Part shown: positions 24,833 to 34,208 of the stretch, one piece after another
Layout of the letters: every line of letters begins with the position of its first letter
Numbering within the stretch: the stretch's first letter is position 1
Assembly: GCA_016220085.1 (NCBI GenBank)
Contig: JACRIN010000046.1
Coordinates: 1 to 38,383 of the forward strand
Reading direction: 5' to 3'
Source: Planctomycetota bacterium
Lineage (GTDB): Bacteria > Planctomycetota > UBA1135 > GCA-002686595
Length of the DNA: 38,383 nucleotides
The notes under the pieces: generated by a model
Told to the model about the DNA's origin: nothing
What the model saw: only the letters and a program-made list of their open reading frames with translations
Database searches by the model: none
Program-made: the position numbers and the translations under genes

Positions 24833-25972
24833 ATGAAGCGCGGTTGTCTGATCTCGTTCGTCTTCCTCGCAGCGTTGCTCGTCGGCTTCGAGCTCGTCGC
24901 GCGCACCGGTTGGATCGCCGCCCTGCGGCCGGAAGTGCTCGATCCGCTCGGCGACCAGATCCGTGAGAAGGCGAACGTCGCCCCGCACCCGTACCTCGCG
25001 TACGCGCCGAAGCCCAACTTCGTGCAGACGGAGACGCCGAAGGGCCCGCAGGTCATCCACCACAACTCGCTCGGCTTCCGCGGTCGCGAGACGACCTATG
25101 CGAAACCCCCGGGGACGTTCCGGATCGTCACGATCGGTGGCTCGTCGTGCTACGGACAGAGCGAATCCCGCGACGAAGCCGTGTGGTCGGTGCGGCTGGA
25201 GCACTACCTCAACGAGGCGGGCCTCGCGCGCAAGGTCGAGGTGATCAACGGCGGCTGCCGCGGGTACTCGACCTTCGAGATGCTGATCAATCTCGAGCTG
25301 CGCCTCGTCGACTTCGAGCCCGACCTCTTGATCACGTACGAGTCGATCAACGACATGCGTTGCGCGCTCTACCCGGGCTGCGTCAACGACAACACGCACT
25401 GGCGCGCCGTGTGGCCCGTCGTCGAGAAGTCGTCGGCGGACGAGCTCCTCGAATCGAGCCGCCTCTTCATGACGTGGCGGCGTTACGGGACCGAATGGCT
25501 CGCGAAGCAGAAGGACCTCGGGACCTACATGATCGTCGACTACGGCAAGTACCACTCCTCGCTGTACGCCGGCGACTACGGCCAGCCGACCGATGCCGAG
25601 CGCGGCTTCGCGAACTTCCGCCGCAATCTGAAGAGCATCGTCTCCGTCGCGCGCGAGCACGGTGCGAAGGTCTTGCTTTCCACGCAGGCGATGCGCTTCA
25701 GCGACATCGAAGGCGCACAGTCCTACGAAGCGCAGAAGGCGGGGCTCTTGCGCTGCCGCGACATCCTGCGCGAAGTGGCGAGTTCGGAAGGGGTACCGCT
25801 CGCCGACACCGCAAAGCACGTCGAGGACGCGCTCGCGGCTGAGCTCGCGGCCGGCCAGAATCCGGACGATCTCTTCCAACACGAAGTGCACCCGACCGAC
25901 AAAGGCTCGGACTTGATCGGCCGCTTCCTCGCCGACCGGATCCTCGAGCTGGAGCTCGTCCCGGCGAACTAG
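24833..25972 (+). CDS. SGNH/GDSL hydrolase-family membrane-anchored protein
   Basis: This 379-residue protein has an N-terminal signal anchor (about residues 5-22) and an SGNH fold: block I with nucleophile Ser104 in TIGGSSCYG, an oxyanion Asn in YESINDM, and block V with His353 in EVHPTDKG. In most SGNH enzymes an Asp stands three residues before this His, but here that position is His350. It may act as a periplasmic esterase or acyl transferase on glycans, or be a degenerate member. Its neighbours do not suggest a substrate. Confidence 0.7.
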   Translation: MKRGCLISFVFLAALLVGFELVARTGWIAALRPEVLDPLGDQIREKANVAPHPYLAYAPKPNFVQTETPKGPQVIHHNSLGFRGRETTYAKPPGTFRIVTIGGSSCYGQSESRDEAVWSVRLEHYLNEAGLARKVEVINGGCRGYSTFEMLINLELRLVDFEPDLLITYESINDMRCALYPGCVNDNTHWRAVWPVVEKSSADELLESSRLFMTWRRYGTEWLAKQKDLGTYMIVDYGKYHSSLYAGDYGQPTDAERGFANFRRNLKSIVSVAREHGAKVLLSTQAMRFSDIEGAQSYEAQKAGLLRCRDILREVASSEGVPLADTAKHVEDALAAELAAGQNPDDLFQHEVHPTDKGSDLIGRFLADRILELELVPAN

Positions 25973-25979
25973 AACTCGT

Positions 25980-26447
25980 TCAGACGAGCCCGTTGCGCGT
26001 CGCGTGGATCAAATCGGTGTAGGCGGGCACCAGCCCCGCCGAGCGCAGATCGCTCGCGATCTGTCCGCGGTGGTACGCCGAGTGCGCGATCAAGTGGTCG
26101 AGCACGTCGCCCAGGCGACTCTGCCACGGCTCGCCCTTGGTGTTGACGTAGCGCACCGCGGCGTCGAGCTTGGCGTCGTCGAGCCGCTCGACGAACGCCT
26201 GCCATTCCTTGCCGAGCGCGTTGAGCTCCTCCGCGCAGCGCTGGAGCTCCGGCGTCGGCCACACCGGCGTCGTCTGCGGGACCCCGAGCGCGCGCTCGAG
26301 CCACAAACGCTGGGCGCTCAGGAGGTGGGCGAACCTCCCGAGCGCCTTCGGCGGAACTTCGGTCACGCGCGCCAAGCTCGTCAGCACCTCGCGGTTCGCC
26401 CACGCTTCGTAAGCGAAAAGGCGCCGGTAGTGAGCGCGCGTGTCCAT
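25980..26447 (-). CDS. DinB-family protein
   Basis: This 155-residue four-helix-bundle protein of the DinB/YfiT type has the expected opening helix (YRRLFAYEAWANREVLTSL), a His in FAHLLSAQRLW and the C-terminal pair in DHLIAHSAYHRGQIASDLR. Together these would bind one metal ion. Family members include thiol-dependent S-transferases and DNA-damage-induced proteins; a specific role cannot be assigned. It is convergent with the SGNH gene and lies a few bases downstream of mdh on the same strand, so it may be cotranscribed with it. Confidence 0.85.
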   Translation of the reverse strand: MDTRAHYRRLFAYEAWANREVLTSLARVTEVPPKALGRFAHLLSAQRLWLERALGVPQTTPVWPTPELQRCAEELNALGKEWQAFVERLDDAKLDAAVRYVNTKGEPWQSRLGDVLDHLIAHSAYHRGQIASDLRSAGLVPAYTDLIHATRNGLV

Positions 26448-26451
26448 CGGA

Positions 26452-27447
26452 CTACTTCAGTAGATCGGCGACGACCGCGCGCTCGCCTTCGAGCTCCTTG
26501 ACGGTCGCGGCGATCTTCTCCTTCACGAAGGGATCGAGCGGGAGACCTTGGACGATCTTCCAGCCGCCCTTGCCGTCGGAGGTGACCGGGAAGGAGCTGA
26601 TCAGGCCGGCGGGCACGCCGTACGAGCCGTCGCTGACGACGCAGACCGAGCGCCATTCGCCCGCCGGAGTCGCGAAGTGCAGGTCGTGGACGTGGTCGAC
26701 CAACGCGCTCGCTGCGGAGAACGCGCTCGACGAGCCGCGCGCCGCGATGATCGCCGCGCCGCGTTGTTGGACGGTCTTGAAGAACTCGCCCTTCAGCCAC
26801 GCCTCGTCCTTGATCACGGCATTGGCGGGCTTGCCTTGGATCTTGGTGTTGACGTAGTCGGGGACCTGCGTCGCGCTGTGGTTGCCCCAGATCGTCGCGT
26901 GCGTGACGTCGGTCGAGTGCACGCCGGCCTTGGTCGCGAGCTGCGACATCGCGCGGTTCTGGTCGAGGCGCGTCATCGCGGTGAAGCGCTCTTTCGGCAC
27001 GCCCTTCGCCGAGTGCATCGCGATCAGCGCGTTGGTGTTGCACGGGTTGCCGACGACCGCGACGCGCACGTCCTTCGCTCCGACTTCGGCGATCGCTTGG
27101 CCTTGACCGACGAAGATCGGACCGTTCTCGCGGATCAGGTCGTTGCGCTCCATGCCCGGACCGCGCGGCTTCGAGCCGACGAGCAAGCACCAGTTCGCGT
27201 CCTTGAATGCGACCTTGGTGTCGCTCGAGCAGACGATTCCACGGAGCAGGGGGAACGCGCAGTCCTCGAGCTCCATCGCGACGCCCTTCAAGGCTTGCAT
27301 CACCTTGTCGATGGGCAGTTCGAGGAGCTGCAGGATCACGGGTTGATCGGGGCCGAACATCGCGCCGGACGCGATGCGGGGGAGGAGCGCGTAGCCGATT
27401 TGGCCAGCAGCGCCGGTGACGGCGACTCGAATAGGGGCCTTGGTCAT
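26452..27447 (-). CDS. mdh: Malate dehydrogenase
   Basis: This 331-residue enzyme oxidises malate to oxaloacetate with NAD in the citric acid cycle. The NAD-binding loop is [17 protein letters not shown] at about residues 11-27, the substrate-binding Arg/Asp region is MTRLDQNRA, and the catalytic His190 lies in [12 protein letters not shown]. The length and the motif [14 protein letters not shown] place it in the cytosolic-type (MDH type 2) branch. It is divergent from the RibD homologue, with 282 bp between starts. Confidence 0.95.
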   Translation of the reverse strand: MTKAPIRVAVTGAAGQIGYALLPRIASGAMFGPDQPVILQLLELPIDKVMQALKGVAMELEDCAFPLLRGIVCSSDTKVAFKDANWCLLVGSKPRGPGMERNDLIRENGPIFVGQGQAIAEVGAKDVRVAVVGNPCNTNALIAMHSAKGVPKERFTAMTRLDQNRAMSQLATKAGVHSTDVTHATIWGNHSATQVPDYVNTKIQGKPANAVIKDEAWLKGEFFKTVQQRGAAIIAARGSSSAFSAASALVDHVHDLHFATPAGEWRSVCVVSDGSYGVPAGLISSFPVTSDGKGGWKIVQGLPLDPFVKEKIAATVKELEGERAVVADLLK

Positions 27448-27675
27448 GGCTTTGGGTGGGTTTCGAGGAGCGGGGAGGGAAGCGCGTAGTGTGCCTGGCT
27501 CGTTCGCGGACGAAAAGTCGACCCGGTCTTTTCCTGTGCCCTCGCGACGGTCGATGCGCAGAACGGCCCATCCATCCGAGCCGCTCCGCCGGTCGATCGC
27601 GACGGAAGTCGACCTCGGGCAAACGGACGGGGTAGCCTTCGGCGACGACCCTCGGGTGCGCGCGTGGATGCAGCC

Positions 27676-27704
27676 TTGGGCCGTCGACACAAGCGAGCTA
27701 GTGT
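27676..27704 (+). promoter_or_regulatory. Sigma-70-like promoter for the RibD homologue
   Basis: TTGGGC (27676-27681) and TAGTGT (27699-27704) are separated by 17 bases. The -10 ends 25 bases before the ATG at 27730, which would give a leader of about 19 bases. Confidence 0.4.
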
Positions 27705-27729
27705 GGAGCGCCCGAGAACGAGCAACTGG

Positions 27730-28881
27730 ATGCGAGCCACCCAAACCGCCCTCGACGAAACCCTGCTGACCACGCTCTTCGAGAGCCTGGGCCAGGAGGC
27801 GCACGCCCTGCGCTTCGAAGTCGCGCCGAACCCGTGCGTCGGCGCCGCGGTGCTCGCGGGCGATCGCGTGCTGTCGCGCGGCTTCCACCGCGTCTGGGGC
27901 GGCCCGCACGCGGAGGTCGAGGCGCTCGCCCTCGCGGCGGCGAGCGGCGTGCCGCAGGACGAGTGGACGACGCTCGCCGTGACGCTCGAGCCGTGCTCGT
28001 CCGTCGGCAAGCAACCCGCGTGCACCGACGCGATCCTGCGCTCCGGTATCCGACGCGTGATCGTCGGCGCGGTCGATCCCGATCCGCGCTCGCGCGGCGC
28101 CGGCATCCAGCGACTGCGCGACGCGGGCCTGCAGGTCGATCTCTTCGAGGGCGTTTCGACGCTCGACCGCGTCACCCCGCACTTCGTGCAGTGGACCTCG
28201 CCCGATCGCATGCGCCGTCCGCGCCCGTGGACGATCGCGAAGTGGGCGCAGACGCGTTCCGGACACCTGATCCCGCCCGCGGACGTCGGCGGCGGTCGTT
28301 GGATCAGCGGTCCCGCGTCGCTCGACGAGGTGCACGTGCTGCGCGGCCGGGTCGACGCGATCGTCACCGGCATCTCGACGGTGCTCGCCGACGATCCGCG
28401 CTTCTCGGTGCGTCCGCCGGGCGATCCGTCGAAGCCGCCGCTCCGCGTCGTGCTCGACAGCGTCCTGCGCACGCCGCCGAACGCGCGCCTCTTCCAGCCC
28501 AAGGAGCCGCACGAAGGGCTCGGCGGTCTGCACCTCCTCTACCAGGCGGGCGCGAACGCCGAGCGCTATCGCTTGCTCGAAGCGGCGGGCGCAAAGCTCG
28601 TCGGCTTGCACGTCGACGAGAACGACCACGTGTCGCTCTGGGACGTCCAGGCGTACCTGTGGCAGCTCGGCGTGCGCCGCGTGCTGCTCGAGTCCGGACC
28701 GATCCTGCTCTCGCGCTACCTCGACCACGGTTTCGTCGATCAGATGCGCGTCTACACCGGCAGCGTCAGCGGCGGCCGAGGCGAGACGCTCGGTCCGCGG
28801 CTCGCGCACATGCGCTTCAAGGAGCGCGCGGACCGCGACACCGGCGGCGACGCGGTGCTCGAAGCGTTCCTGTACGACTGA
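27730..28881 (+). CDS. ribD: Bifunctional riboflavin deaminase/reductase RibD homologue
   Basis: This 383-residue protein has an N-terminal deaminase domain with zinc ligands H60 (HAEVEA, with catalytic E62), C89 (EPCSS) and C98 (PAC), followed by a reductase domain ([28 protein letters not shown], then VLLESGP near the end). It should catalyse the second and third steps of riboflavin synthesis. The reductase start [12 protein letters not shown] departs somewhat from the usual KxAxSLDGxxA, so the reductase activity is less certain. No other riboflavin gene is in the window. ATG 27730 fits the predicted promoter; a GTG at 27664 is less likely. Confidence 0.88.
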   Translation: MRATQTALDETLLTTLFESLGQEAHALRFEVAPNPCVGAAVLAGDRVLSRGFHRVWGGPHAEVEALALAAASGVPQDEWTTLAVTLEPCSSVGKQPACTDAILRSGIRRVIVGAVDPDPRSRGAGIQRLRDAGLQVDLFEGVSTLDRVTPHFVQWTSPDRMRRPRPWTIAKWAQTRSGHLIPPADVGGGRWISGPASLDEVHVLRGRVDAIVTGISTVLADDPRFSVRPPGDPSKPPLRVVLDSVLRTPPNARLFQPKEPHEGLGGLHLLYQAGANAERYRLLEAAGAKLVGLHVDENDHVSLWDVQAYLWQLGVRRVLLESGPILLSRYLDHGFVDQMRVYTGSVSGGRGETLGPRLAHMRFKERADRDTGGDAVLEAFLYD

Positions 28882-28905
28882 CGCTCGCGGCGGCGCGGTC
28901 GCCGT

Positions 28906-30033
28906 TCAGCTACCCTTCGAGTCCTCGTCCGCGGCGATGTCCGGGTAGGCCTTGCGAGCGCGCTTGCCCGCCTCGGTGTCCCAGTACTTGCGGATCAACA
29001 GGCGGAGCTTCGTCTCCGCCTTGCGCTTCTGATTCGAGGCCGTCAGCTCCTCGAATTCCTTCCACAGCGCCTCGGCCGCGAGGCCTTTCTTGTACGCGGC
29101 GATGACGTCGCGTTTCGCGGGCAGGCTCTCGGCTTGCGCGACCGACTTCGCGAGCTCTTTCTCGTTCGGCAGGCCCTTGCAGCGTTCGGCGAGCGAGACG
29201 AGCTGTGCGTACCCGACCAACACCTGATCGCCCTTGACGAGCTCGAGCGCCGCGTCGCGCTCGCTCGCGATGCCGGCGAGCGCTTGCGCGGCTCCGGCGC
29301 GCGCCTCTTCCGCGTACTTCGTCGCGGCGTTGACCGTGATCACCGCGGTCCACGCGCGCCACGCTTCCGGATGGTCGTCGCGCTCGATCGCCTTGCGCGC
29401 TGCGGCTTGCGCGGCCTTGACGGTCTCGAGCTCTTCGCGCGAGAGCCCGGCGCCGAGCTTCTCGCGCACACCGGCGACCGCGCTCGCGAGCTGGCTCGGC
29501 TTCGGCACGTCGCCGGGCATCAAGCGCCGCGAGACCTTTCCGTCGGGCGCGACGAGCATCACCTGCGGGCAGCGCAGCGCGCCGTCCTCGTTGAACGCGA
29601 AGAAGACCGGGTCCCAGTTGCGTTGGTGATCGGCGCAGGTCGGCGTCAGGAACACCGAGCACACGTCGCGCGAGGTCTTCTTGCCGTCGACGGTTTCCTC
29701 GAGCTTCTTCGCCGGGTGCTCGCCCGAGTTCGCGATCACGAGCACCGTGCCTTCGAGCGCGGCCGCGACCGCCGGGTCGCCGGGCAACGTCTTGGCGAAA
29801 CGTTCGCTCGCTTCCTCCTCGACCAGCACTGCGAACACGACCAACGGCACGTTGCGCTCGGCGGCCTCCTTGCGGGCTTCCTCCAGCGTGCCGACGAAGG
29901 GCGCGAATCGTGCCGCGACCGCCTTCTTCTGAGTCTTTGGAGTCGGCGCGTTCCAACCGATAGAGTGGTGCCCCGACGCGGCGGCGCCCAAGAGCGCGAC
30001 CGCGCATACCAGCCCAACGCGTCCACGTCGCAT
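28906..30033 (-). CDS. Exported thioredoxin-like protein
   Basis: This 375-residue protein has a signal peptide (about residues 1-21, after MRRGR) and then a thioredoxin-like region: LEEARKEAAERNVPLVVFAV, VLVIANSGEH and DPVFFAFNEDGALRCPQVMLVAPDG. The redox CxxC motif of true thioredoxins is missing. The C-terminal half is helical and Lys/Ala-rich, ending in a charged tail. An SD sequence (AAGGAGGA) lies about ten bases before the ATG and falls inside the divergent gene. The ATG shares CATG with the start of that gene. The role is unknown. Confidence 0.75.
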   Translation of the reverse strand: MRRGRVGLVCAVALLGAAASGHHSIGWNAPTPKTQKKAVAARFAPFVGTLEEARKEAAERNVPLVVFAVLVEEEASERFAKTLPGDPAVAAALEGTVLVIANSGEHPAKKLEETVDGKKTSRDVCSVFLTPTCADHQRNWDPVFFAFNEDGALRCPQVMLVAPDGKVSRRLMPGDVPKPSQLASAVAGVREKLGAGLSREELETVKAAQAAARKAIERDDHPEAWRAWTAVITVNAATKYAEEARAGAAQALAGIASERDAALELVKGDQVLVGYAQLVSLAERCKGLPNEKELAKSVAQAESLPAKRDVIAAYKKGLAAEALWKEFEELTASNQKRKAETKLRLLIRKYWDTEAGKRARKAYPDIAADEDSKGS

Positions 30034-32587
30034 GCGCAGAGTCTCCTCCTTGCTCTCCAGCGCGACAAGTCTGCCGTGGTTCGCCCTGCTGTGCTGTCTC
30101 GCCGCGTGCCGGGTCCTGGACGGAGCTCCGGAGCCGGTGTCGAGCGAGGCGTCCGCCGCTTTCGCCCGCGCACGCGTCCAAGCGCGCCGGGACGACGACG
30201 AGGGCCGGTTGGCCGCGCTGGAGTCGGCGACGCGTGCGCGCGACCTCGCGCCGGAGTGGGTCGCGCCGCAGCGCTTCCTCGACGAGCTCTTGCGCAGCGA
30301 ACTGCGCGGGCTCGAGGCGCTCGATGGCCATCGTCGCGCGCTCGCCGAGCGACCGAACGATCCGCGCGAGCTCTACCTCGCCGGCCGCCTCGAAGGCACC
30401 GCGGGCACGCGGCGATTCGAGCAAGCGGTGCAGCGCGACCCGGACTTCGCGTGGGGGTGGCACGGGCTCGCGTGGACCGCCGCGGCGCAGGGCGATTGGA
30501 CGCTCGCCGTGCGCCACGGTGAGCGCGCGCTCGATTGCGCGCGTGAAGCGTGGGAGCGCGTGTGCTTCGGCGCCGCGCTCGCGCGCTATCTCGACCGGGA
30601 CGAGCGATCGATCGAAGCGCTGGACGTGCTCGCGCGGCTGATCGACGATCCGATGCTCGAACCGACCGACCGGCTCGAGCTCGAGCTGCAGTCGATCGGC
30701 ATCGGGCTCGCGCTGTTGTTCGATCCGCGTTCGACGCGCGGCGCGCGGCGCGCGTTGGAGCTCTTGCGCGAAGAAGACCTGACCGAGGCCGAGATCGACA
30801 CGCTGATGACGCGGTTGCGCTTCTCGCCGATCCAGGACTCGACGGGGGCGCTCGAGCTCTCGCTCGCGCTCGCCGCGCGCTCGTCGCCCGCGCGCGACCG
30901 TTGGCGCGCCGTGCTGATGCTCGAGGATCGCGCGAACCCGCTCGCGTTGGCGCTCGCGTTGCTCGAGCGCGCGCGCGACGCGGGCGAGAAGAGCGCCGCC
31001 GACGGACCCCTGCTGCGCGTCGCGCGCTTCGCCGCCGGCCAGTACGCGCGCGGCGTCGACGAGTGGCTCGCCGACTTGCCGCGCGTCGTGCTCTCGACCG
31101 ACGGGCTTCCGCGCGATTCGCGCATCGGCGAGGTCGTGCGCGCCGCGCGCGCGGCCGGGACGACGCGCACGGCGAGCCACGCGGCGCTGGTCGAGCTCGG
31201 CAACGCGACGCTCGCCGCCGGCTGGTTTCGCGAAGCGCGCTCGGTCGCGAACGCGCTGACCGAGTACGACTTGGAGGCCGCGTTGGCTCTCGACGAGCGC
31301 GCGTCCGTCGGCATCGACCTGATCCGAGGCTTGCGGGCGCTGTTCGGGCCCGACGAACGCCGCCGGCGCGACGATCGCGCGTCGGTCGCGAGCCTGGCGA
31401 GCCTGCTGCGCTCCGCCGCGCCGCTGTTCGCCCGACTCGACGGCGCTGCGGATCGCGCGGCCGTCTCGCGCAAGGCCCGCGAGCTCGCGGCCTCGCCGCG
31501 GATCGCGTACGGCGCGTTCGGCTCGCTCGTGCACCCCGGGCCGCGTCTCTCCGCGCTCGACGAACGCCAAGGCCTCGGGCCGGCGGGCGAGACGGTCGGA
31601 GGGCTCGCCGCCGCGCTCGACCGCATCGGTCGATTCGGCATCTTCGGCAAGCTGATGGGGTCGCCGCCCGACGGCACGCTGCTGCCTCGGCTCTGGATCG
31701 AGGAACTCGCGGGCGAACGCCTCGGCGTGCCGTGGCGCGGCACGATCGCCTGGTGCGAGACCGCGGACTTGCAAAGCAGCGCGGCGCGCGCCGGCGCGGC
31801 GATCTCCGGCGCTGCGCTGCACGAAGGCTATTGGATCGACATCGACGTGGTGCGCCGCGAGCGCGACGCGTGGCTCGCGCTGGAGCGCGAGTTCATGGGC
31901 GACGAGCGCGTCCACTGGAACGAACGGAACGGGCGGATCGGGCGCGCGGAGCGAGCGCTTTCGGTTCGCGGCCTGCCGATCGAGGCTCCACCGAACCTGC
32001 GCGAGCTCTACAGCGCCGAGCGACGCTCGATCGACGTCCTGCTCGGCGAGGCCGAGCGCGTGCGCCTCGCCGTGCTGCGCGACCGCGCGCGCGGCCCGGT
32101 CGTCGAAGCGGGGCTGCGCCGCCCCGGCCTCGTCGATCTCGACGATCTCGTCGCGGTCACCGCGATCCACGAGGAAGGGCACCTCTGCGATCGCACGCGG
32201 TTCTTCCCGCTGACGTCGCATTGGGGGCGCGCGCTCGGCTTCTTGGCGCGCCACCTCTTCTCTCCCGAGGCGATCGCGGAGCGGCTCGAGTACCGCGCGC
32301 AGTTGATCGCGCTCTGCGAGTCCGCCGATCCGCGCCTACCGCTCGCGGACGTGCTCGCGGCGACCGAGGCGGGTTCCGAGGGCTTGACTCCGCACGCCGA
32401 GGCGTATCGGCGGTTGCTCGCGGATTGGCTCGCGCTGCTCGACGCCGAACTCGAACGCGACCCGGTGCGCTGGCCGGAGCTCGATCCGACGCGCGTGCTG
32501 GTCCAGGAGCTCCATCGGCTCGGGCCCGAGCGCATTCGCGAACTCGCGCGCACGCTGGCGCGCCGCGAGGGACTCTTCGAGCGCTAG
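30032..32587 (+). CDS. Lipoprotein with TPR-like repeats and a C-terminal HEEGH motif
   Basis: This 851-residue protein begins with a lipoprotein signal (MRRVSSLLSSA then a hydrophobic run ending CLAACR). It continues with TPR-like helical repeats (ALEQAVQRDP-type units near residues 130-200) over several hundred residues. Near the C-terminus it has H713-E-E-G-H717 in VTAIHEEGHLCDRTRF, a zinc-metallopeptidase-type HExxH. E750 or E753 (AERLEYRAQ) is a possible third ligand. This suggests a surface-anchored or periplasmic protease fused to a TPR scaffold, which is inference. The start overlaps that of the divergent gene and has no visible SD. A start a few codons downstream, such as TTG 30050, is possible. 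Confidence 0.7.
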   Translation: MRRVSSLLSSATSLPWFALLCCLAACRVLDGAPEPVSSEASAAFARARVQARRDDDEGRLAALESATRARDLAPEWVAPQRFLDELLRSELRGLEALDGHRRALAERPNDPRELYLAGRLEGTAGTRRFEQAVQRDPDFAWGWHGLAWTAAAQGDWTLAVRHGERALDCAREAWERVCFGAALARYLDRDERSIEALDVLARLIDDPMLEPTDRLELELQSIGIGLALLFDPRSTRGARRALELLREEDLTEAEIDTLMTRLRFSPIQDSTGALELSLALAARSSPARDRWRAVLMLEDRANPLALALALLERARDAGEKSAADGPLLRVARFAAGQYARGVDEWLADLPRVVLSTDGLPRDSRIGEVVRAARAAGTTRTASHAALVELGNATLAAGWFREARSVANALTEYDLEAALALDERASVGIDLIRGLRALFGPDERRRRDDRASVASLASLLRSAAPLFARLDGAADRAAVSRKARELAASPRIAYGAFGSLVHPGPRLSALDERQGLGPAGETVGGLAAALDRIGRFGIFGKLMGSPPDGTLLPRLWIEELAGERLGVPWRGTIAWCETADLQSSAARAGAAISGAALHEGYWIDIDVVRRERDAWLALEREFMGDERVHWNERNGRIGRAERALSVRGLPIEAPPNLRELYSAERRSIDVLLGEAERVRLAVLRDRARGPVVEAGLRRPGLVDLDDLVAVTAIHEEGHLCDRTRFFPLTSHWGRALGFLARHLFSPEAIAERLEYRAQLIALCESADPRLPLADVLAATEAGSEGLTPHAEAYRRLLADWLALLDAELERDPVRWPELDPTRVLVQELHRLGPERIRELARTLARREGLFER

Positions 32588-32897
32588 ATCTGAAGGCCAA
32601 GTAGATTGGGTCACCCCGGAGTCCTCCGCGAACATGGGGCGTTGTCGAGACAACCCATGGGAGGAACGCCGAGTGAAGCTGCAAGCCAGTGCACGCAGCA
32701 CGCCGTAGATACGTGGGCTGCTGGCGAAGAGGATCCAAGCGGACGGCCGGGCGATCAGCCGTGCGCCGAAGGCCAACTGCCCGAGTCGCACGTCGGCGCG
32801 CGAGTAGCTACTTCGCTACCGCACCGAAGGGGGAAGTCGGGCTCGACGATCGCGCGTCGCGCCCGCGTGGAGGTCGACTCGCCTGTCGCGATCGAGT
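32588..32897. other. Intergenic region with hairpin, possible mobile-element relic
   Basis: These 310 bp lie between two convergent stops. A strong inverted repeat at 32633-32659 (CATGG-GGC-GTTGTC-GA-GACAAC-CCATG) is visible. The rest looks structured, and short frames in it (such as one with DTWAAGEE) vaguely recall translated 5' regions of retroelements, but no enzyme or clear terminal repeat is present. It marks the border between the high-GC region on the left and the lower-GC pair of genes on the right. I see no gene in it. Confidence 0.3.
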
Positions 32898-34208
32898 TCA
32901 GCGCTCGAACGCGCCCATGTCGCACATCGGGGCAGAGCAACAACCGGTGTCGACCACGCTGGGGTCGTCGGCGAACCGCGGGTTGCCCACGAGGTCGAAA
33001 GCGATTGGCTCGGCAGTCACTCCGTCTTCATCGACGTCAGCAGGATCGTCGTTCAGTGGCAGGTAGTGGCCGGCGTCGTTCGTCACCGAACCCCAGTCCT
33101 GCTCGCCGGTCGTCGGATCGAGGAAAGTCGGCTTCACGCTGAGGTTGCCGACCCCGGGGTGCCCGAGTTGCACGCACGAGTACTCCACGAACTGCCGGCC
33201 GGCGAGCTGGTGCTTGATGTAGCTGTTGTTCCAGATGATGCAATTCGTGACGAAGCTCACGCCCATGTTGGCCGGCTGGCTCGGGTTGTACTCGGCGGCG
33301 ATCGCTCCGCCCGCCGGCGCATCATTGCCGAAGAACGTGCAGCTCGACCAGCGCATGCGAGCTGCTGGGATCGCGCCGACGACGCCCTCTACGTAACCGC
33401 ACGCTCCTTCGGTTCCCGCGACGTTGCCGTTGAACACGCAGCCCACCACACTCAGCGTGTCCGATTGACCCGACAGCAAGCCACTCGTGTGGATCGCACC
33501 GCCGCGGACGCCTGCCGAGTTGAGCTCGAAACGCGAGAAGTAGAGGAACCCCGACGAATTCGCGAGACGGATGGCGCCGCCGCCGTTCGCGGCGTTGTTG
33601 TAGGTGAAGAGGCAGTTGCGGATGTTGACGAACGCGCTGGCGGCATCCAACGCGGCTCCGTTGGCCGCGTCGCAGACGAAGAACTCGTCGTCGACGAGCA
33701 TCAGGGCGCCTCCGTTGAGCATCGTGATTCCGCCGCCGCCGTCGTTCGTCGGGTCGCTCTGCGCTTGGCCCCCGAGAATCGTGCAGTTCTCGATGCGCAC
33801 CTTCGAAGCCGTCTGAATCGTCACGACGTGGAACGCGGTGCCGATGAATCCGAGGTTGCCGTCCAAGGACGTCGAGCGCGACGGTCCAGTCGGCGTGTGA
33901 GTCGTCTCATTGCCGGCGAACGAGCCGATGATCCGCACGCCTCGGTTGATCACGATCGAGCTCGATGACAGGATCCCGGGTTGGGTCTCGACCCGCGGGC
34001 GGTAAGTTCCAGACGTAACCCAGATCTCGTCGCCATCGAACGCGGCGGCGATCGCGTCGTCGAGGTGCTGGAACGCAGTGGCCCAGCTCAGGCCGTCGCC
34101 GTTCGACGGAGCCCCGTAGTCGACGCGGTACACGCTCTGCGGCAGCGGAAGGGCTTCGGCCGACGAGGCCAAGATGGCGAGCGAGCAGACGAGCGGAACG
34201 AGACGCAT
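32898..34208 (-). CDS. Secreted right-handed beta-helix protein (choice-of-anchor Q type)
   Basis: The 436-residue product has a signal peptide (MRLVPLVCSLAILASSAEA) and then the opening of choice-of-anchor Q proteins (YRVDYGAPSNGDGLSWATAF, YRPR). Beta-helix coils follow (RIENCTILGG, VNIRNCLFTYNNAANGGGAI, LSVVGCVFNGN), and it ends in DTGCCSAPMCDMGAFER. Such proteins are surface or extracellular; some bind or cleave polysaccharides, but no catalytic triad is apparent. GAGGAA precedes the ATG at 34208. Its codon choice is less GC-rich (about 63% in one sampled line against about 75% upstream), which suggests separate ancestry or weaker selection. Confidence 0.85.
   Translation of the reverse strand: MRLVPLVCSLAILASSAEALPLPQSVYRVDYGAPSNGDGLSWATAFQHLDDAIAAAFDGDEIWVTSGTYRPRVETQPGILSSSSIVINRGVRIIGSFAGNETTHTPTGPSRSTSLDGNLGFIGTAFHVVTIQTASKVRIENCTILGGQAQSDPTNDGGGGITMLNGGALMLVDDEFFVCDAANGAALDAASAFVNIRNCLFTYNNAANGGGAIRLANSSGFLYFSRFELNSAGVRGGAIHTSGLLSGQSDTLSVVGCVFNGNVAGTEGACGYVEGVVGAIPAARMRWSSCTFFGNDAPAGGAIAAEYNPSQPANMGVSFVTNCIIWNNSYIKHQLAGRQFVEYSCVQLGHPGVGNLSVKPTFLDPTTGEQDWGSVTNDAGHYLPLNDDPADVDEDGVTAEPIAFDLVGNPRFADDPSVVDTGCCSAPMCDMGAFER

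Noticed and set aside
28910..32254. Open frame of 1114 codons on the minus strand
   Set aside because: It is antisense to the TPR lipoprotein gene in most of its length and has Arg/Ala/Glu-rich sequence without motifs, as expected for antisense frames in GC-rich coding DNA.
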